Source: Trichomonas tenax (taxonomy: Eukaryota > Parabasalia > Trichomonadida > Trichomonadidae). Taken from it: a DNA stretch of 47,550 nt. Location of the stretch: contig JALKBU010000335.1 of NCBI GenBank assembly GCA_023091735.1, positions 1-47,550 on the forward strand. Reading direction: 5' to 3'. The notes beneath the pieces are model-generated. The model did no database searches. It had not been told where the DNA came from and saw nothing but the letters and a program-made list of their open reading frames with translations. Both the position numbers and the translations under genes were made by a program. Every line of letters starts with the position of its first letter. Position 1 is the first letter of the stretch. This document shows positions 8,401-16,911 of this stretch, piece by piece.

Positions 8401-10095
8401 CCATAACTTGCTTCCAACGAGGCAAACTTTGTCGAACTTCTTGATCTGGTCGACAATCTTTCTGTAGTTGTGGAAGATGAGATCGCCAACTTTTTCCTTG
8501 GCCATTTTAGCCTGGAAGTCTGTGAGCGGGCATTGCTCCATCTTGAGCTGAAGAATGTACTTAAGAACAACAGAATCACGCATGAAGTCTGGAATTTGCT
8601 TTGTAACATTGAGTAACGTGTTATTAATGACTGTGTCATCGAATGAAGCCTTCGCTTCTTCAACAGCGATTCTGATCGGGAACGGAAGCGTTTCGCTGTC
8701 AAATTGGTTAGAAGAAATGTAAGGCTTGAGAACCTTGATGCAGTATGTGAAATGATTGATGAATTCGGCAACATCGACCTTGTTCTGATCGTGGAATGCA
8801 AAGTAATCAGCCTTAATATCGAGGAATGTCTTGTCTTCGGAAAGAATCTGGAAGTTTCTCGCAGTAAACATTTCAACATCATTGAGATTCATCGAGACAT
8901 CTGGGAATGTGAGAATCCTATCCTTATAAGAAACATTGAGTGACGATCCAGAGACCTTTGCTTCATCAGTGAGTCTGAGAATAACTTTAACATTAGAGAT
9001 ATGAGCGTCGAGATCTGGTAAATCGAATATGATGCGCGTTGGTGTATATGGTTTGTTTCCACGTAACTTTGGAATGATCTGGAACAATTCCAAACCATCT
9101 AATGTTGAATAATCCAACTTCAAATCACCAATGAAAATTGATGGATTTCCTTGTTTGAGATCGTGCTGCAATAACGTCAGCTTGCTGCATGAGAAGAACT
9201 CCTTAGTGATGCATTTGACTTTAAATCCATAGATATCAATATATAAATTATCACAGTTGAAGTGGCGAATTGGATAAATTGGATAAACAAAGTTAAGGCC
9301 AATTTTCTCAACAAAGACATTAAGAGAAGGAATCATGTCGAGAAGTGTCAATTCGAACTTCGGGAAGTTGAATGTCATAATTCCAGGATAAAGTGTGAAA
9401 ATGATAGAAAATGGATGAATCGTTAATGTTTTGTTCCTTGTCTCAACATTGAAATCAGAAATATCAATAGAGAACGAATAAATAGAATTTGTGAAATTGA
9501 TAAGTTTTGCAACAGCCTTCTGATCAACTGCAAGTGCGTAGTCTGCGGCTGCAAAGGAGTAATTTCCAAATTTCTTGTGATCAATTGTGATTGATTCATA
9601 TTTGAAGTTTAATTTTCCGCCATTTTCGTTAATGTAATTAAGGAACAGTCCTTTAGCACCGATGTTTAAATCAAATATCGAAAGATCAAGCGATAATTTT
9701 TGGACTGCGAGTCGAATTCTTTTAAGAAGTGTATAACCAAGCAGAGAGAGGTGTGTAGTTTGCACGAAATCGATCGCCAATTCCTGCTTTGGCTCGTCAG
9801 GATTTCCTTCTAACGATTCTATCGATGAAATACTTGCTGTTATTGTTTCTGAGTCAAACCAGAACAAATACACCGATCTTGTAAAAAATCCAAGAATGTT
9901 TATCGATATTTGTGTGTTTTTGAGGCATATTTCTATCCCTTCCCTCTTAATTAGAATCTGATCAAATGTCGAAATGCCTTGTTGCCCTTCTACTTCAGCG
10001 AAAAGACTCAGTACGAGCTTGAGAGCGAACTTGAGAGCGAAATAGACAATGACTGCTATTAAAACTAAGACAATTAGCTTTAATAGCATTCCCAT
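5461..10095 (-). CDS. Large membrane-anchored protein, possible bridge-like lipid transfer protein (Hobbit/FMP27/BLTP2 type)
   Basis: From the ATG at 10095 the protein is 1544 aa. It begins with a strong membrane segment (about residues 1-33: LLKLIVLVLIAVIVYFALKFALKLVLSL), followed by a long, mainly beta-strand chain with repeating patterns such as FDLNIGAKGLFLNYI and LDAHISNVKVILRLTDE. A central block around LWCELDSREFTGMVGKI and FAHLEWNIAPIMTLFYSPPLDEVY recalls the Hobbit/FMP27/SABRE group of repeating-beta-groove lipid-transfer proteins, which are anchored in the ER and bridge to other membranes. Known members are usually longer (over 2000 aa). The frame is open to an ATG at 10212, but bases 10131-10217 hold four copies of the TGACATGTAAA-type motif that precedes other genes, so I take the later ATG. 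The family call is from memory of pattern and architecture and is tentative; that this is a real gene is near certain. Confidence 0.6.
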   Translation of the reverse strand: MGMLLKLIVLVLIAVIVYFALKFALKLVLSLFAEVEGQQGISTFDQILIKREGIEICLKNTQISINILGFFTRSVYLFWFDSETITASISSIESLEGNPDEPKQELAIDFVQTTHLSLLGYTLLKRIRLAVQKLSLDLSIFDLNIGAKGLFLNYINENGGKLNFKYESITIDHKKFGNYSFAAADYALAVDQKAVAKLINFTNSIYSFSIDISDFNVETRNKTLTIHPFSIIFTLYPGIMTFNFPKFELTLLDMIPSLNVFVEKIGLNFVYPIYPIRHFNCDNLYIDIYGFKVKCITKEFFSCSKLTLLQHDLKQGNPSIFIGDLKLDYSTLDGLELFQIIPKLRGNKPYTPTRIIFDLPDLDAHISNVKVILRLTDEAKVSGSSLNVSYKDRILTFPDVSMNLNDVEMFTARNFQILSEDKTFLDIKADYFAFHDQNKVDVAEFINHFTYCIKVLKPYISSNQFDSETLPFPIRIAVEEAKASFDDTVINNTLLNVTKQIPDFMRDSVVLKYILQLKMEQCPLTDFQAKMAKEKVGDLIFHNYRKIVDQIKKFDKVCLVGSKLWCELDSREFTGMVGKIHDFDPTVKEHYPDVGWETLEGFNANITAGNFEIRFIDLPEPVISMKNSHFKGPIVFGEVDVHSAVQVPFTVCSQPFIADKTPADVKLYCNAQFKSELTKVFWGTGLAKVYDDFGDIFSALFPDGVDPSPALMWWDKMRSLFRGKYSFMFDRFVMELLGSSDIYDMKNKLSCNLDNVFLKFSEGRINLSSNGLDAIRCEGGPVIIHMPRFSMVIGIEWTQENGDQHKHICFPDTSKFDDPENDTYKPFRSSGFDIDFDIHYEKDEFTPFVSVDFAHLEWNIAPIMTLFYSPPLDEVYQYKYGVKRKKPVKVMKLAQLNRSFTYRFEVEGFTLRVFDHFPAMEDSMINGTSFDIAFVEPKFNCRTEFPYGGEDFYDITLISNVIFVNLTDLKDIAKSSGVKSSTIMKIDGLNMTYGVNSKVSVAGIKLYFNQICTKYIYELVMSIIHIRNKIVVAEAEKKAKGKMHEHISYAANLFTPEKDTAATESEGDLLKHLMRRRTSQRIATVFGQEGNEKKSSKLDITQIFTKVFYTVNIPLIEIVAESMRYETCFLARIVESELVVKYNRDSSLMLVNFTLNQLELMANTGFNTPADDRPVPIATINSCSCVYYQAKPDKEQWNDHIIDIKVDRMTCDANTNHIASIKYLLTEIMPEFPQSEKTLEMAAEDYFSLKADFEVSQCQISLRDQFKVDMTSVVISRILGHFVNTLKGNSDATITFDNIFANDTRKDASFGGVVLMRWMDLTSDDSPHLRLQMRKGPPVGGVTVYNHVEMNIDPTVFNYDAEFVNSVRQMFEASLIAPEITSISKFIEDSNVSLPPVLVPKGLLPKIGDSWKDFLIAVKSAELNVMVKRAETNFLMRYFKVTDTKMNVSYKNEENSIISKISEFNGELHDIIYQDLTTTFGDLVNKFIQTVTYDMIPQFLKHMIGLGKISRDKENDLQTWLNKDGGSNVFQKKKQLIFGKTNQK

Positions 10096-10130
10096 CGACA
10101 ATTTTACTACTTGCCAAATTGCTATTGTTC

Positions 10131-10217
10131 TGACATGTAACAATCCAAAATTGTCATGTAAATGATATCCTTTGACATGTAAATTTTGTGTAAAATTTAT
10201 AAAATGTGTCATGTAAA
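10131..10217 (-). promoter_or_regulatory. Cluster of four CATGTAA motifs upstream of the giant gene
   Basis: Plus-strand copies are TGACATGTAA (10131-10140), GTCATGTAAAT (10153-10163), TTGACATGTAAA (10172-10183) and TGTCATGTAAA (10207-10217). Four copies in 87 bases, ending 36 bases before the preferred ATG at 10095, argue for a promoter and against translation of the longer frame from 10212. Confidence 0.5.
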
Positions 10218-10745
10218 ATCTGTAATAAACCCTTTACGTGTCAAGAAAATAATGAAGATATTGTCTATAAGCATGGCATGCTAATGCGCATTGGCTATTA
10301 GCTTGTGTTTCTATGAAGCGTATAGATCATTTAATTATAGGTTATTGAAGACGCACACTTTCTGATATGCTTTATCTGTTTTGCTGTTTGGTTTTCGGTT
10401 TGAGTTTTCCAGAAATATTCTGCATACAGCATTATTTCATGCATGCGAGTCTTATACCTGCTAAAAGGGTAATTTTTCGAAAACACAAGGGCAACCTAAA
10501 AGTTACAGATAACACGAAGCCCTAGCAAGCATTTTGGTTTAAATACTGTAAACATGATTTAATTCATGTTTTGTTAATTTTTGTACGTTAAACGTTCTCA
10601 AAAAATTGATACACCTCTGACGAGATTTTGTACGGACTATATATGATTATTACTATTACCAATTTTACAATAAAATAGCTTTGCTATATGAAACAAATTT
10701 AAGAATAGAAATAGAAACATTTATGAAAAAAAGCATTTCGCAAAA
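10218..10745. other. Intergenic region with a moderately GC-richer block
   Basis: Between the divergent giant gene and the EGF-like gene. No ORF is supported. Bases about 10265-10545 are visibly less AT-rich than the neighbouring spacers and contain short self-complementary parts, for example GCTAAT near 10280 pairing with ATTAGC near 10297. I cannot assign this to a known RNA family; it could hold a non-coding RNA or be old coding sequence. Confidence 0.3.
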
Positions 10746-11708
10746 ATGTTTTTCATTTTGATTTTTTCGATTTTTGCAGAAGAAGAAAAATTTTTGCACA
10801 AAAGCACGCCAATCGTCATAAACGGGGATTCTGATGTTTCTGATCCTGTTGATCATCAAGAAACAGGATTTAATTATTCATATGACGCAAAAGAAACTTA
10901 CGATGAAGATGCGACAGAAACGTACGAATACGAATCAAAAGAAACATACGATAATGACTCTCATTACGGTTTTAGCCACAGAGATCATGATTATTACGAT
11001 GATTTGCATTATGGACACTCTCGAAACCAAAAGAAGAAAAAACCGATCGAATGTAAATACCCCAACACAAAGCCAGGCTACAGTGACGGCTGTGTCTGCG
11101 TAGAAGGATTTATTGGCGATAATCCGCTTCAAGAACGTGGATGCTGGAAATGCAACGATACATGTCACTCGCAGGGCGGCTGTTTGTATCCTGGTGTCTG
11201 TGTGTGTATGAATGGCTTTGTTGGCGATGGAATTAATAATTGCTCACAGCCAATGCCAAGCATTGTTTCTGCAAAGTCATTCCCTTCAACAAACCTTTCT
11301 TATCCAACTGTTGTTGTGGAAATCGAAAATATCACTAATTTCACACCATTTTTCGGATATTGCAAGATTTCTAACGAAATATCGATGGCAAGAGTTATCG
11401 ATTCTACACATATAGAGTGCCTTGTTACAGATGATAGTGCTAAATCTGTCTCGATATCATTTGATAGATTGAAATTTACAAAAGAAGTCGAATTTCAACC
11501 AGTTAAGCGCAGAAAAACTGTTACAATTGATACAAAGCCAAGAGTATATTCTAATGCTGTTGAACAAAAGGTTGTCAACGTCAATGAAAAAGAAGAAAAT
11601 TATTTCTTCGCTCAAACTTTGAGTTTCGTGTGTCTCTTTGGTCTTATTGCAACAATATTCTTACCAAATCGCTTATTTGGAAGAAGAAAGGCCAAATTCC
11701 AAGAATAA
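10746..11708 (+). CDS. EGF-like and IPT/TIG-like type I membrane protein
   Basis: A 320-aa secretory protein. Residues 1-11 (MFFILIFSIFA) form a short signal peptide. Residues about 35-95 are low-complexity, rich in Asp, Tyr, Glu, His and Thr with repeated ETYD/ETYE units. Residues about 100-168 hold two cysteine clusters ending in CVCVEGFIGD and CVCMNGFVGDG, typical of EGF-like modules. Residues about 170-255 (PSIVSAKSFPSTNLSYPTVVVEIENI...YCKIS...IECLV) look like an IPT/TIG immunoglobulin-like fold. A membrane segment at about 287-307 is followed by a short basic tail (NRLFGRRKAKFQE). The likely site is the plasma membrane or secretory pathway with the cysteine modules outside; partner and role are unknown. 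No copy of the recurrent promoter motif lies near the start. Confidence 0.85.
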   Translation: MFFILIFSIFAEEEKFLHKSTPIVINGDSDVSDPVDHQETGFNYSYDAKETYDEDATETYEYESKETYDNDSHYGFSHRDHDYYDDLHYGHSRNQKKKKPIECKYPNTKPGYSDGCVCVEGFIGDNPLQERGCWKCNDTCHSQGGCLYPGVCVCMNGFVGDGINNCSQPMPSIVSAKSFPSTNLSYPTVVVEIENITNFTPFFGYCKISNEISMARVIDSTHIECLVTDDSAKSVSISFDRLKFTKEVEFQPVKRRKTVTIDTKPRVYSNAVEQKVVNVNEKEENYFFAQTLSFVCLFGLIATIFLPNRLFGRRKAKFQE

Positions 11709-11790
11709 TCATCAAATTTCTTTATTGTTTGTTAAATAAATTAAATATGAGAAACATAAACAAAACATTTACTATATATATCAAACAGCT

Positions 11791-12420
11791 TCAGAACTTC
11801 AAACAAGGAATACCTGATTTTGCAAATAAAACGAATAAATTCATTAAACTTTCTTCAGATGTGTGTGAATAGTTTAAAATCTTTCCATCGAGGAGGTGAA
11901 TCGATAGCATGAATGGATTCGAATGTGTTCCTGCTTTAAATTCAACTTTAGAAATACAAAGATAAGGAATGTTGTATCTGAATGACATACAATCGCAATC
12001 GTTAAATAATGAAAATCTCCACGCGTTTGCTTGTATTGTACATGCTTCCCATTTTTCTTTAATTTTTCCTGTTCTTCTATTTATGCTCATGATGACTTGG
12101 CGCTCGTAGAGATCTGGCTTTGACAAGTCTTTAATGTGAGAGATCCAATTATTTACAATATCAACTTCTTGATTTCGGAAAAGAAGTGTCTTTGATTGAA
12201 GGTATAACTCGAAACCGCTGCAATCTGCATCTTTCTTTGTCAAATATTGTTGCATATACTTAATTTGATTTATCTGAAAAGAAAAAGTAATTGATTTATT
12301 GTTAATTACTTCAATAAAACCATTAGAATAGAACTTTGCTGTCACATTGATAGAATCGAATTTGTGTCCAAACCTCATTGGATTTGCTTGGAACAAAAAA
12401 TTCGATTCTAATTTCAACAT
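11791..12420 (-). CDS. Unknown protein, possible PH-like fold
   Basis: I do not recognise the family. The 209-aa chain begins at the first ATG (12420) and is rich in alternating hydrophobic beta-type segments (NVTAKFYSNGFIEVI, SITFSFQINQIKYM, PFMLSIHLLDGKIL). These end in helices like those closing pleckstrin-homology domains (VDIVNNWISHIKDL and EESLMNLFVLFAKSGI), so two PH-like units are possible. There is no signal peptide or membrane segment, so it is probably cytosolic. It is divergent with the Pro/Lys/Glu-rich gene at 12707, whose N-terminus has a similar look. A TGTCATGTAA motif sits about 20 bases upstream. The gene call is good; the fold is a guess. Confidence 0.7.
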   Translation of the reverse strand: MLKLESNFLFQANPMRFGHKFDSINVTAKFYSNGFIEVINNKSITFSFQINQIKYMQQYLTKKDADCSGFELYLQSKTLLFRNQEVDIVNNWISHIKDLSKPDLYERQVIMSINRRTGKIKEKWEACTIQANAWRFSLFNDCDCMSFRYNIPYLCISKVEFKAGTHSNPFMLSIHLLDGKILNYSHTSEESLMNLFVLFAKSGIPCLKF

Positions 12421-12438
12421 TGCCAATTTTTAGAATAT

Positions 12439-12513
12439 GTCATGTAATTTTAAAAATTGAATGTAGGATAATCGGTATTAACAATTTGACATGTATACTT
12501 TTGTCATGTAAAA
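12439..12513. promoter_or_regulatory. Three CATGTA motifs between divergent genes
   Basis: TGTCATGTAA at 12439-12448, TTTGACATGTA at 12485-12495 and TTGTCATGTAAAA at 12501-12513 lie in the 286-bp space between the gene ending at 11791 and the gene starting at 12707. The first copy is 19 bases from the leftward ATG. The position fits a promoter; direct evidence is lacking. Confidence 0.45.
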
Positions 12514-12673
12514 CCAATGAATACCTCTTTTACTTTTTTAACCCCCTTTATTATTGTCAAAAAAATTTACGTAACAAAATTCGTTTTAAGCACGAAAACA
12601 CTCTAAAGTCACAAGCAAAATCGAATAGCTAAAGAAAAAATCAAAATAAGAAACAACAAAGGATAGAAAATCT

Positions 12674-12683
12674 GTCACTTTTT
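12674..12683 (+). promoter_or_regulatory. GTCACTTTTT motif upstream of the ATG at 12707
   Basis: GTCACTTTTT lies 24-33 bases before the start codon, similar in sequence and spacing to the copies before the BAP31-like gene (17241-17250) and the SHIPPO gene (39194-39203). Confidence 0.5.
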
Positions 12684-12706
12684 AATATTTTGTCAAAGAT
12701 TTTATC

Positions 12707-15601
12707 ATGAAAAACAGCACCGAGTCTTTCCAGGAGCCGTTCCAGATCTTCAACAGCCCGAAAGACTTCGGCAGCATCCAGGTGAAGGCTCCGACAATGA
12801 AGAAACACCAGGATTACGTGCTGAAAGGAAACGGACCGATGCTGATCTTTAAACCTGTCGACTCCAAGGTCAACGCGCAGTTCTGGGTCTTTCTGCCGAT
12901 GTATAACGCGCAGCCTGGTAATTCAGCGACGCACTTGGAGTTCCACAATCTCAAAGAGCCGGATGTGATGTACGATGTCGTGTTCCCAGACAACAAGAAG
13001 TGCAACGATGCGTTCATCGCTTATTTCGACACAATAACGATATTTCAGGGACTTCTCAAACAGATTGATCCACATTACTGCATGTTAAGTGACGAGGCGC
13101 ACTGCTGCATCAAGGAGGCGAACAAGAAACGGCCGGAGGAGTGCAGGGCGCGCTTGGTGCTGCAGAAAGGAATGAAGTTCGAGTTCCAAGCACACGTTTT
13201 TGACGGAAACAAGTTCTTGAAGAGCTGGAAATACGATTTTAACGATGACACGTACATCGGAAACGCGTTCCAGGTGCCTAAATCGCTTGGATCAGCGCAG
13301 CTCTCGCAGTTCATGTTCATGCTCAAGGACAGGAAGGACGCAAAAGAGGTTTTTGGACTTTTCGTGTGCAAGGACATTCCAACAGCTTTCAAGTGGACGC
13401 TCAGCATCTACTACGCGATGGAATTCACGAAGATAAAGCCACTGAAGCCTTCGCCGAAGCCTCGGATTTCTACGACTGCAGCAGCAAAGCCGATAACACC
13501 GCCACCGCAAAAGCAACAAGAAAAGCCACCGAAACATGAAGCACCAAAGGTTCAGGAAGTTCCAAAGCCGCAGCCAGAACCACCAAAAGAAAAGGTTGAG
13601 CAGCCAAATCCACATCAAGAAGTGACTCCAAAGCCAAAAGAGGAACAAAAGATTGTCCAGCAAGAGCAGCCAAAGGTTGTTCATCATGAAGAACCTCCAA
13701 AACAGGAAATTTCAAAGCCAGAATCATCAAAACCAGAAATCAAAGTGGAGATTGCAGAACAACCAAAGCAAGAAACTTCGAAGCCAGAACGGATAAAACA
13801 AGAGAAATCAGTCAAACCAGAGCCGCCACAACCAGCCAAACAAGAAGAACCAAAGCAAGAGGTTCCAAAGCCAACAGAAATAACAGCTCCAGAGCCACAA
13901 AAACAAGAAACACCAAAACCAGAACCAATTCAGCAGCAGGAACAACCAAAGCAAGAAATTGCAAAGCCAGAGTCAGGAGCATTACCAGAACAACCAAAGC
14001 AAGAAAATTTCTCTCCAGAGCCGCAAAAACCACAAGAATCATCAAAAGCCGCCCCAGAGATTGTTGTTTCGCCAAAGCCAATTGAAACACCAAAGGCCGT
14101 TCCAGAAATCACAGTGACTGTCACTCAGAAAACAGTTGAACAACCAAAGGTTGAAGAAAAGCCGCAAATCAAAGTTGAAGAGAAACCAATCGTTAAAGTT
14201 GAAGAGCAACCGCCAGTCAAGGTCGAAGTAAAGCCGCGTGCAAGGCCGCAGATGAAGATCACAACATCAATTCAGGGAAAGGCGACGATCCAAAAGACTC
14301 CTCAAAAGAAGGCAGAGCAGCCAAAACAGAAGACTATGACACCAACAAGCGATGCCAAGAGATTCTGCACATTCCCGCGGCCACCTCCATTGAAAGAAAG
14401 ACTACCAGCGATGCGTTCTCATGTCCAAGATATTTGCAACACTGTACGCGCAGACACAGTCTATCATCCTCCATCCCTGACAGATATCATCGCAAATATT
14501 CATTTCACAACTCCAGAGCACGCAAGAGATGCTCTTGACACATGCCTTCAGCAAATCGACAGCACACCGAAGTTCAGTGGCCTTGAGACATATTTCGAGT
14601 TCACGCAGACAGAAGTTCTTCGTGAGAAGCTCGATGTTCTCCAGCCAACAGCTCGTGCGTCAATCAGAAACTTCACACCGTTCATAGAGTATCCAGAATT
14701 CAACAGGGAAATGCTCGAACGCCCGTCGCCACCAGCTTCTGCATTCTTCAACCAAATGCTTGAATTCGCCACAATGCCACACTACATCGATTCCACTGTT
14801 CCCGGATCGAACAAGTTGTGTTACATCGTCGGCGCAATGTTGACGAATGGGCTGCGCGAATCTCCTCAAGAGCTCATGAAAGTTCTTGAAGAGGAATTCC
14901 CAACACTCAAAGAAATCAAATTCGAAAAGTCAATGACAAAGAACAATTTGATGATTGGCAGCAGAATGCTAAATGATGATATATCAATTCCTTGCCTCGA
15001 ATATATAAGAAAGGGCTCAATTCTCAAATGCTATCTTTCGAGCGCTCTCATAACGAGCGATGAGTTCGATGACGTTCTTGACTTTCTTGACAATCTCATC
15101 TCTCAGAGAACATTCTATATATCTAAGCTCGAAGTTGATTCAAGCGTTAATAATATTAAGGAGCTTCTCACAATCCCACACTTCATTCCAGCCGAGTGCG
15201 ACCATCTCCTCTCGAGCCAGGATGTTCCGAAGAGGGAGGAAGTCGCGGATCTGTTCACGAGGATGCTTGAGTTTGGCGCCAAAGACATATGGGCGACGAT
15301 CAAGACGCTCTCGCACACGATGAAGAACAGAGAGCTGAATGAAGTTATTGCTAAGATCAAGAACAACTTAACACTCATCAGGGAGAAAGACAGACTCAAC
15401 TTCCTCGCAGTCGAGGGAATCAAGCAGCGAGCGTGCGATCAGTGGCTCGGAGAGATTGTTCTCGCTGTCAACACTTCGAAGGACCAAAGTATTATTGATT
15501 CGTTTCATGATGTTTCATGCATAAGAGATATGAACAGAGCTTATAACGCTCTCTGTCGATTGCATACATTAATGAAAAAGATGGGACCGCCTGAAACGTA
15601 A
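12707..15601 (+). CDS. Modular protein with long Pro/Lys/Glu-rich linker, function unknown
   Basis: A 964-aa protein in three parts. Residues 1 to about 243 form a globular N-terminal region of beta-strand character with two possible PH-like units (FGSIQVKAP...GPMLIFKPVD and LVLQKGMKFEFQAHVFDG...WTLSIYYAMEF). Residues about 244-550 are low-complexity, built of variable units such as KPEP, PKQE and VEEKP, likely a disordered linker. Residues about 555-964 are an all-helical C-terminal domain (FTTPEHARDALDTCLQQID, SAFFNQMLEFATMPHYI, MKNRELNEVIAKIKNNL) that I cannot assign. An actin- or membrane-scaffold role would suit the layout but is a guess. The first 250 codons are clearly richer in G and C at third positions than the linker. 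The end TAATAAA fits the trichomonad signal. Confidence 0.85.
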   Translation: MKNSTESFQEPFQIFNSPKDFGSIQVKAPTMKKHQDYVLKGNGPMLIFKPVDSKVNAQFWVFLPMYNAQPGNSATHLEFHNLKEPDVMYDVVFPDNKKCNDAFIAYFDTITIFQGLLKQIDPHYCMLSDEAHCCIKEANKKRPEECRARLVLQKGMKFEFQAHVFDGNKFLKSWKYDFNDDTYIGNAFQVPKSLGSAQLSQFMFMLKDRKDAKEVFGLFVCKDIPTAFKWTLSIYYAMEFTKIKPLKPSPKPRISTTAAAKPITPPPQKQQEKPPKHEAPKVQEVPKPQPEPPKEKVEQPNPHQEVTPKPKEEQKIVQQEQPKVVHHEEPPKQEISKPESSKPEIKVEIAEQPKQETSKPERIKQEKSVKPEPPQPAKQEEPKQEVPKPTEITAPEPQKQETPKPEPIQQQEQPKQEIAKPESGALPEQPKQENFSPEPQKPQESSKAAPEIVVSPKPIETPKAVPEITVTVTQKTVEQPKVEEKPQIKVEEKPIVKVEEQPPVKVEVKPRARPQMKITTSIQGKATIQKTPQKKAEQPKQKTMTPTSDAKRFCTFPRPPPLKERLPAMRSHVQDICNTVRADTVYHPPSLTDIIANIHFTTPEHARDALDTCLQQIDSTPKFSGLETYFEFTQTEVLREKLDVLQPTARASIRNFTPFIEYPEFNREMLERPSPPASAFFNQMLEFATMPHYIDSTVPGSNKLCYIVGAMLTNGLRESPQELMKVLEEEFPTLKEIKFEKSMTKNNLMIGSRMLNDDISIPCLEYIRKGSILKCYLSSALITSDEFDDVLDFLDNLISQRTFYISKLEVDSSVNNIKELLTIPHFIPAECDHLLSSQDVPKREEVADLFTRMLEFGAKDIWATIKTLSHTMKNRELNEVIAKIKNNLTLIREKDRLNFLAVEGIKQRACDQWLGEIVLAVNTSKDQSIIDSFHDVSCIRDMNRAYNALCRLHTLMKKMGPPET

Positions 15602-15773
15602 TAAACAAATTTATTTTACAAAATGAACTTTCGTCCCCACTTATATCCATGTAGATACTGTATGAGAATGTGAATATTAAGTGCAGAGTTCATGTACACT
15701 AATTTTTGGTTAAAGGTTCTCTATCGTAATATACTCCGGATTATGACAAGTAAAATAAAATATTGAAATGGTA

Positions 15774-15803
15774 TGACATGTAAAATTATGTTTGTCATGT
15801 AAA
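15774..15803 (+). promoter_or_regulatory. Tandem CATGTAAA motifs upstream of the RRM gene
   Basis: TGACATGTAAAA at 15774-15785 and TTGTCATGTAAA at 15792-15803, with a weaker TGACAAGTAAA near 15745. The nearer copy ends 16 bases before the ATG at 15820. Confidence 0.5.
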
Positions 15804-15819
15804 TGTCTAATATTGGTAA

Positions 15820-16911
15820 ATGACTCAACTTTGGGTCGGCAATACCAATATTTGGAAAGATGAAGAATCATTAATGAGCGATGTCAGATCTATGACAGGA
15901 AAACAACCGAAATCTTGTTGGTTTGCTAAAGATAAAACAATGGGAAATTTGCTCAATTATGGATTCTTAGTATTTCCATCAAAAGATGAAGCAGCAGAGG
16001 TTATTAGGCTTCTGAATGGCACAGATGTACCAAATCAATCCGGAAATAAATTCAGATTAGGTTGGGGAAATAATACTTTTGAATCTGATGCAGATACGAT
16101 CGCAAAAGCAGAAGGGTTCTCTTGCTACGTTGGTGGAATTCCATCTGATGTTAAAGATGGAGAATTATTAGAGTTTTTCAGAAGATATTTTCCCAGCGCA
16201 ATCAACGCACGCTTAATTCACGACGAAAAAGGAAATTCTAAAGGATACGGATTCGTAAAATTCACTAAACACCACGAAGTTCTCGCAGCAATTAATACTC
16301 TAAATAATGTTAAGTTTAATGGGCATACTTTAAAGGTAAAAGAAGGTACTCAAAACAGAGTCAGTGCAGCTGAAAACATTATCGAAGCCAAAAACACAAC
16401 TTTATTTATATCGAATATTGATCCTGATATTGTCAAAGAAGAGACCCTTCTACAGCATTTTCGAGAATACGGTAAAGTTTTGAGTGTCATAATAGATTCA
16501 TCTAACCAATCATGGGCAACAGTTATCATGGAAACGCATCAATCTGCAGAAAGTGCAAAAATTGCGTTGACAGGATCACAGTTTGGAGGTACAACGAAAG
16601 CAATCATAGAATGGGGTAAATCCGTTGATGATCACTCTAATACAAAAGAAAACATTGTCGTTCCAATATTGAAATCTCCCAAATTAAGCAAAAAGAAACA
16701 AGCCGAGTTTTTCAATGACGAAAACACTAACAAAGTTGTAGAGTTAATGCGTGTATATTCAGAACATCATCGTCAAGCGCCTTTAGCGTATGCAACTCCA
16801 AAAATGGCGAATCGAAGATCAGCACAAAATGCTTTGAAGCTGTCAATGACGTACAACATTGAATATTTTCAAGACAGTGTTCCTCCTGGCGTCAAGTTTT
16901 GGTATTATTAA
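15820..16911 (+). CDS. Three-RRM RNA-binding protein (SECp43/RBP45/Nam8 type)
   Basis: A 363-aa protein with three RNA-recognition motifs. RRM1 (about 1-80) starts TQLWVGNTNIWKDEE with RNP1-like YGFLVFPS. RRM2 (about 99-180) has the RNP2-like CYVGGI and the clear RNP1 GYGFVKF. RRM3 (about 192-268) has LFISNI and SWATVIM. The opening LWVGN and the segment GELLEFFRRYFPS...GNSKGYGFVKF resemble the SECp43/RBP45/Nam8 group, which acts on pre-mRNA, tRNA or poly(A)-RNA depending on the member. The last 95 residues have no known domain. RNA binding in nucleus or cytoplasm is well supported; the exact target is not. The start is fixed by two promoter-like motifs just upstream. Confidence 0.93.
   Translation: MTQLWVGNTNIWKDEESLMSDVRSMTGKQPKSCWFAKDKTMGNLLNYGFLVFPSKDEAAEVIRLLNGTDVPNQSGNKFRLGWGNNTFESDADTIAKAEGFSCYVGGIPSDVKDGELLEFFRRYFPSAINARLIHDEKGNSKGYGFVKFTKHHEVLAAINTLNNVKFNGHTLKVKEGTQNRVSAAENIIEAKNTTLFISNIDPDIVKEETLLQHFREYGKVLSVIIDSSNQSWATVIMETHQSAESAKIALTGSQFGGTTKAIIEWGKSVDDHSNTKENIVVPILKSPKLSKKKQAEFFNDENTNKVVELMRVYSEHHRQAPLAYATPKMANRRSAQNALKLSMTYNIEYFQDSVPPGVKFWYY

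Noticed and set aside
8220..8882. 220-codon open frame on the minus strand inside the giant gene
   Set aside because: It is a second frame of the same strand, very rich in Ser, Arg and Thr, with no protein-like pattern; the 1544-aa frame over the same bases is clearly the coding one.
10096..10212. N-terminal extension of the giant gene from the ATG at 10212
   Set aside because: These 39 codons are made of four promoter-like motif copies and would put a polar stretch before the natural membrane anchor; start at 10095 preferred.
13292..13687. Leu/Trp-rich antisense frames over 13292-14093
   Set aside because: They are the reverse complement of the Pro/Lys/Glu-rich repeat codons, which automatically gives Leu, Trp and Phe runs.
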